NCBI RefSeq assembly: GCF_000949865.1
Contig: NZ_JWJH01000003.1
Location: 186,001 to 250,000, forward strand
Origin: Rhizobium nepotum 39/7
GTDB taxonomy: Bacteria; Pseudomonadota; Alphaproteobacteria; Rhizobiales; Rhizobiaceae
DNA length: 64,000 nt
Direction: 5' to 3'
Positions 60,665 to 64,000 of the stretch are shown piece after piece. The translations under genes and the position numbers were made by a program. Every line of letters begins with the position of its first letter. Position 1 is the stretch's first letter. The notes under the pieces are model-generated. The model had not been told where the DNA came from and ran no database searches. It saw nothing but the letters and a program-made list of their open reading frames with translations.

Positions 60665-62953
60665 TCACCGACCGGCATTATAGGCCGCGATCGCCGCCAT
60701 GTTGACGATATCGCTGTCCTTGGCGCCCATCGAGGTGATCTGCACCGACTTGTCGAGGCCGACGAGAAGCGGGCCGATGACGGTTGCGCCGCCCAGTTCC
60801 TGCAACATCTTGGTGGAGATGGAGGCGGAATGGATCGCGGGCATGACCAGCACGTTGGCCGCGCCGGAAAGGCGGGCGAAAGGGTACTGGCTCTGCATGC
60901 GATGGTGGTTGAGCGCCACATCGGCCGACATTTCGCCGTCGACCTCGAAATTGACGTTGCGCTTGTCGAGGATCTTCACCGCTTCGCGGACCTTGTCGGA
61001 ACGCTCGCCGGTCGGCTGGCCGAAGGTGGAGTAGGCGAGCATGGCCACACGCGGCTCGTAGCCGAAACGGCGGGCGAGACCGGCTGCCTCCTCGGCGATA
61101 TCGGCCAGGTCTTCAGCGGACGGCATGTCGTGCACGGCTGTGTCGGCCACGAAGACGGTGCGGTTGCGCGACACGACCAGCGAAACGCCGATGACGCGGT
61201 GGCCAGGCTTGGTGTTGATGCAGCGGCGGATATCCTCCAGCGCCGTGGAGTAGTTGCGGGTAACGCCGGTGACCACGGCATCCGCGTCGCCCATCGCCAC
61301 CATGCAGGCGGCGAAGTGGTTGCGGTCGTTGTGGACCAGGCGCTGTACGTCGCGCAGCAGGAAGCCGCCGCGCTGCAATCGCGCATAGAGATAATCGACA
61401 TAGGCATCGACGCGGCTGGAGAGGCGGGCATTGGTGATCTCGATATTCGCACGGTCGAGATCGATGCCGGCGCGCTCCGCATTGGCTTTGATGATGTCGT
61501 CGCGGCCGAGCAGGATGGCGGTACCAAGCCCTTGCGCGGTAAACGAAATCGCCGCGCGCATGACCTGTTCTTCTTCCGCCTCGGCAAAGACGACCCGCTT
61601 GGGCGACTGGCGCACCCGCTCGTAAAGGCGCTGCGTGGTCGAAGCCATGGGGTCGCGTCGGGCGGAAAGCTCGCGGGCATAGGCGTCGAGATCGGGCAAC
61701 TCGCGGCGGGCGACGCCGGTTTCGATGGCGGCCCGGGCAACGGCCACCGGAATGGCCGAGATCAGGCGCGGGTCGAACGGAACCGGAATGATATATTGCG
61801 ATCCGAAGCGCGGACGGTTGCCCTGATAGGCGGCGGCCACGTCATCCGGCACGTCTTCGCGGGCAAGGTCGGCCAGCGCCTGTGCGGCGGCAATCTTCAT
61901 CGCATCGTTGATCTGGCTGGCGCGGACATCGAGCGCGCCGCGGAAGATGTAGGGAAAGCCCAGAACATTGTTGACCTGGTTCGGATAATCCGAACGCCCG
62001 GTCGCCATGATGGCGTCATCACGGATGCGGGCGACTTCTTCGGGGGTGATTTCCGGATCCGGATTGGCCATCGCGAAAATGATCGGCTTCGGCGCCATCG
62101 AGCGGATCATCTCTTCGCTGAAGGCGCCCTTCTGGGACAGGCCGAACACCACGTCCGCACCCTTCATGGCTTCCACCAGCGTGCGGTTGTCGGTCTTCAC
62201 CGCATGCGCGGATTTCCACTGGTTCATGCCTTCGGTGCGGCCCTGGTAGATCACGCCCTTGGTGTCGCAAAGCGTGATGTTTTCAGGGTTGAAACCCATG
62301 GCCTTGATGAGGTCCATGCAGGCGATGGCGGCTGCGCCCGCACCGTTGCAGACGAGCTTCGTCGTCTTGAAGTCGCGGCCGGTCAGCTCGATGGCGTTGA
62401 TGAGGCCGGCGGCGGCGATGATGGCGGTGCCGTGCTGGTCGTCATGGAAGACGGGAATGTCCATCAACTCGCGCAGGCGGCTTTCGATGATGAAACATTC
62501 GGGCGCCTTGATGTCTTCCAGATTGATGCCGCCAAAGGAGGGGCCAAGGTAACGCACGCAATTGATGAATTCATCGGCGTCCTCTGTGTCCACTTCAAGG
62601 TCGATGGAGTCGACATCGGCGAAGCGCTTGAACAGAACCGACTTGCCCTCCATGACCGGCTTGGAGGCGAGCGCGCCGAGATTGCCGAGACCGAGGATCG
62701 CCGTGCCATTGGAGATGACCGCCACCATGTTGCCGCGCGTCGTATAGTCGTAAGCGGTGGCCGGATTTTCGGCGATCGCTTTCACCGGCACAGCCACGCC
62801 CGGCGAATAGGCGAGCGACAGATCCCGCTGCGTCGCCATCGGCTTGGTCGGGGTGATTTCCAGTTTCCCCGGCCTGCCTTGCGAGTGGAAATCCAGTGCT
62901 TCCTGATCCGTAACCGATGTTCTGGGGCTGGCGGTTTTCGTGGTGTCGGACAT
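60665..62953 (-). CDS. maeB: NAD(P)-dependent malic enzyme with phosphotransacetylase-like domain
   Basis: 762 residues, the size of rhizobial DME/TME. Domain 1 (to about 430) is malic enzyme: [18 protein letters not shown], the substrate and metal site [20 protein letters not shown], the nucleotide fold [18 protein letters not shown] and [20 protein letters not shown]. Domain 2 (about 440-760) resembles phosphate acetyltransferase ([32 protein letters not shown]) and is thought to be regulatory in this group. It turns malate into pyruvate and CO2 with NAD or NADP. Which cofactor is used cannot be decided here. Confidence 0.92.
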   Translation of the reverse strand: MSDTTKTASPRTSVTDQEALDFHSQGRPGKLEITPTKPMATQRDLSLAYSPGVAVPVKAIAENPATAYDYTTRGNMVAVISNGTAILGLGNLGALASKPVMEGKSVLFKRFADVDSIDLEVDTEDADEFINCVRYLGPSFGGINLEDIKAPECFIIESRLRELMDIPVFHDDQHGTAIIAAAGLINAIELTGRDFKTTKLVCNGAGAAAIACMDLIKAMGFNPENITLCDTKGVIYQGRTEGMNQWKSAHAVKTDNRTLVEAMKGADVVFGLSQKGAFSEEMIRSMAPKPIIFAMANPDPEITPEEVARIRDDAIMATGRSDYPNQVNNVLGFPYIFRGALDVRASQINDAMKIAAAQALADLAREDVPDDVAAAYQGNRPRFGSQYIIPVPFDPRLISAIPVAVARAAIETGVARRELPDLDAYARELSARRDPMASTTQRLYERVRQSPKRVVFAEAEEEQVMRAAISFTAQGLGTAILLGRDDIIKANAERAGIDLDRANIEITNARLSSRVDAYVDYLYARLQRGGFLLRDVQRLVHNDRNHFAACMVAMGDADAVVTGVTRNYSTALEDIRRCINTKPGHRVIGVSLVVSRNRTVFVADTAVHDMPSAEDLADIAEEAAGLARRFGYEPRVAMLAYSTFGQPTGERSDKVREAVKILDKRNVNFEVDGEMSADVALNHHRMQSQYPFARLSGAANVLVMPAIHSASISTKMLQELGGATVIGPLLVGLDKSVQITSMGAKDSDIVNMAAIAAYNAGR

Positions 62954-63085
62954 GGGCTGTGCGTGCTTTCCTGTCGATAAACGTGTAAAAATATCCGCCG
63001 TTGTTATTGTATTTTTCGCGCGCCTGCCAAGCTTTGAATGTTGTTCAGTGCAGCAAATTTAGCTGTTGCGAAATTTGCGGACGAT

Positions 63086-64000
63086 TCAATCGATTAAGTC
63101 GCATTGTTCGAATTGCGGACCGGCGCTGTAGGCCTGCCGCGCCATATTGACGAAGGCTTCTACGTGAAGGGCAAGCTGACCCCGCCGGACGACCAGTACG
63201 CAATCCGACCAGGGATCGGCGCTGTCCAGCGGCACACCAGTGACGCCTCTGGTGGAGCGCGCCGTGTTTTCCGGCAGAATAGAAATTCCCGCACCCGCTG
63301 CCACAAGGGCAAGGATGGTATTGACGTTGGCGATGCGCATGGCGATTTGCGGTTCGCAGCCTGCATCCTCAAACAGCGAGAGCGCGCTGCTGCTGAGGCC
63401 GAGGCCGATCTCGTCTACCGGCAGCAGCAGTTTTTCCTGCGCAATATCGCTAATCGAAAGTCTGTTGCGGGACGCAAGCGGATGCTGTTCCGGCAGGGCG
63501 ACGCACAGTTTCGAGCGATCGAAGGGCTTGGCCCTCAGCCCTTGCGGCAACTGGGGCAGGGGTGCGCGAATGAAGGCTACGTCGGTCTTGCGCGTCGCCA
63601 CCTGCTCGATCAACTGTTCCATCGTCATGCCGGGCAGAAGTTCAAGCGTGATGTCCTTATGGTCGCCTCCATAACGGGTGATCAGCGCCGGCAATTTGCG
63701 TTCCGCCATCACGCTGGTGCCGAAGCCGATACGCAGCGTGCCGAGCTGGCCTCGCCTGATCTGGTGCGCTTTTTCCAGCGCGCCCCTGGTGCGGGCAAGG
63801 ATTTCCTCCGCATCGAGCAGCATCGACTGGCCCGCTGGCGTGAGTTCCACGCCGCGACTGATGCGGTGAAAGAGCTTGAAGCCCAGGTTTTCCTCCAGTT
63901 GCCGGATACGCTGGGTAACGGCAGGCTGGGCGATGCCGAGCTGCAAGGCGGCGGCACGAAAATTTCTGGCCCTTGCGGCTTCCACGAAGATTGTAAGTTG
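63086..64000 (-). CDS. LysR-type transcriptional regulator, start just outside the window
   Basis: 304 residues are visible; the first visible ones, QLTIFVEAARARNFRAAALQ, are those found about five residues into a LysR protein, so only the very start is missing. The helix-turn-helix LGIAQPAVTQRIRQLEENLG is followed by the linker helix and the effector-binding domain from about 95 (LGTLRIGFGTSVMAE, VAAGAGISILPENTA). It is separated from malic enzyme by 132 bases and is on the same strand, so its own target is probably the gene beyond the window edge. The effector is unknown. Confidence 0.88.
   Translation of the reverse strand, partial: QLTIFVEAARARNFRAAALQLGIAQPAVTQRIRQLEENLGFKLFHRISRGVELTPAGQSMLLDAEEILARTRGALEKAHQIRRGQLGTLRIGFGTSVMAERKLPALITRYGGDHKDITLELLPGMTMEQLIEQVATRKTDVAFIRAPLPQLPQGLRAKPFDRSKLCVALPEQHPLASRNRLSISDIAQEKLLLPVDEIGLGLSSSALSLFEDAGCEPQIAMRIANVNTILALVAAGAGISILPENTARSTRGVTGVPLDSADPWSDCVLVVRRGQLALHVEAFVNMARQAYSAGPQFEQCDLID

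Noticed and set aside
60554-62980. An 808-codon open frame on the plus strand
   Set aside because: Mirror image of the malic enzyme gene, with no domain and with the RIME-like repeat at its start.

Overview
The window looks like a replicon of a Rhizobiaceae bacterium, most likely the Agrobacterium/Rhizobium group (inference). It is uniformly GC-rich and carries many ABC and TRAP uptake systems. It also has a cobalamin riboswitch of the alphaproteobacterial type, TGA-N9-TCA boxes like those bound by the rhizobial iron regulator RirA, a RIME-like palindromic repeat, a two-domain malic enzyme and an aa3-oxidase subunit IV of the alphaproteobacterial type. No rRNA, tRNA, CRISPR array, insertion sequence or phage gene was seen. 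A GNAT acetyltransferase gene at the left edge and a LysR regulator gene at the right edge are cut by the window.

Region 0-8.3 kb is catabolic: a HAD-family hydrolase, an amine/amino-acid FAD oxidase, a succinate-semialdehyde-type aldehyde dehydrogenase, an isopropylmalate/tartrate dehydrogenase relative, a cupin, a GhrA-type hydroxyacid dehydrogenase and an ArgE-type deacylase. Between them lies a decayed aldehyde dehydrogenase gene of which only the two ends remain.

Region 8.4-28.6 kb is an acquisition island for metal-centred cofactors. A cobalamin riboswitch and a 27-codon leader frame precede a BtuFCD-like transporter, whose operon ends with a pseudoazurin. Next comes an iron-siderophore-type ABC system with two tandem binding proteins, divergent from a methyltransferase. 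A FecI/FecR signalling pair follows, then a HasR-like TonB receptor, a HasA-like secreted hemophore and its type I exporter (HasD and HasE homologues), facing a MalT/LuxR-type regulator. The HasA homologue contains no histidine and carries an RTX-like tail, which makes it the most unusual protein here.

Region 28.7-40.6 kb is a peptide-type ABC transporter interleaved with two separate pairs of HyuA-like ATPase (hydantoinase/oxoprolinase family) and DUF917 proteins, ending in an isoaspartyl peptidase and the stump of an M20 amidohydrolase gene. This looks like an uncharacterised ATP-dependent amide or ring-opening pathway.

Region 40.9-49.6 kb holds a sugar/cyclitol ABC transporter with strong intercistronic hairpins, a PuuD-type glutamine amidotransferase, and a TRAP transporter whose binding protein converges on its membrane subunits. 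Region 50-54.2 kb has a cytochrome oxidase subunit IV, a small exported protein of unknown function, a DadA-like oxidase and a soluble double-PAS chemoreceptor. Region 54.3-60.3 kb is one leftward operon: a polar amino-acid ABC transporter with an MmgE/PrpD protein and an NtaA-family flavin monooxygenase, possibly for aminopolycarboxylate-like substrates. The window ends with malic enzyme and the LysR regulator.
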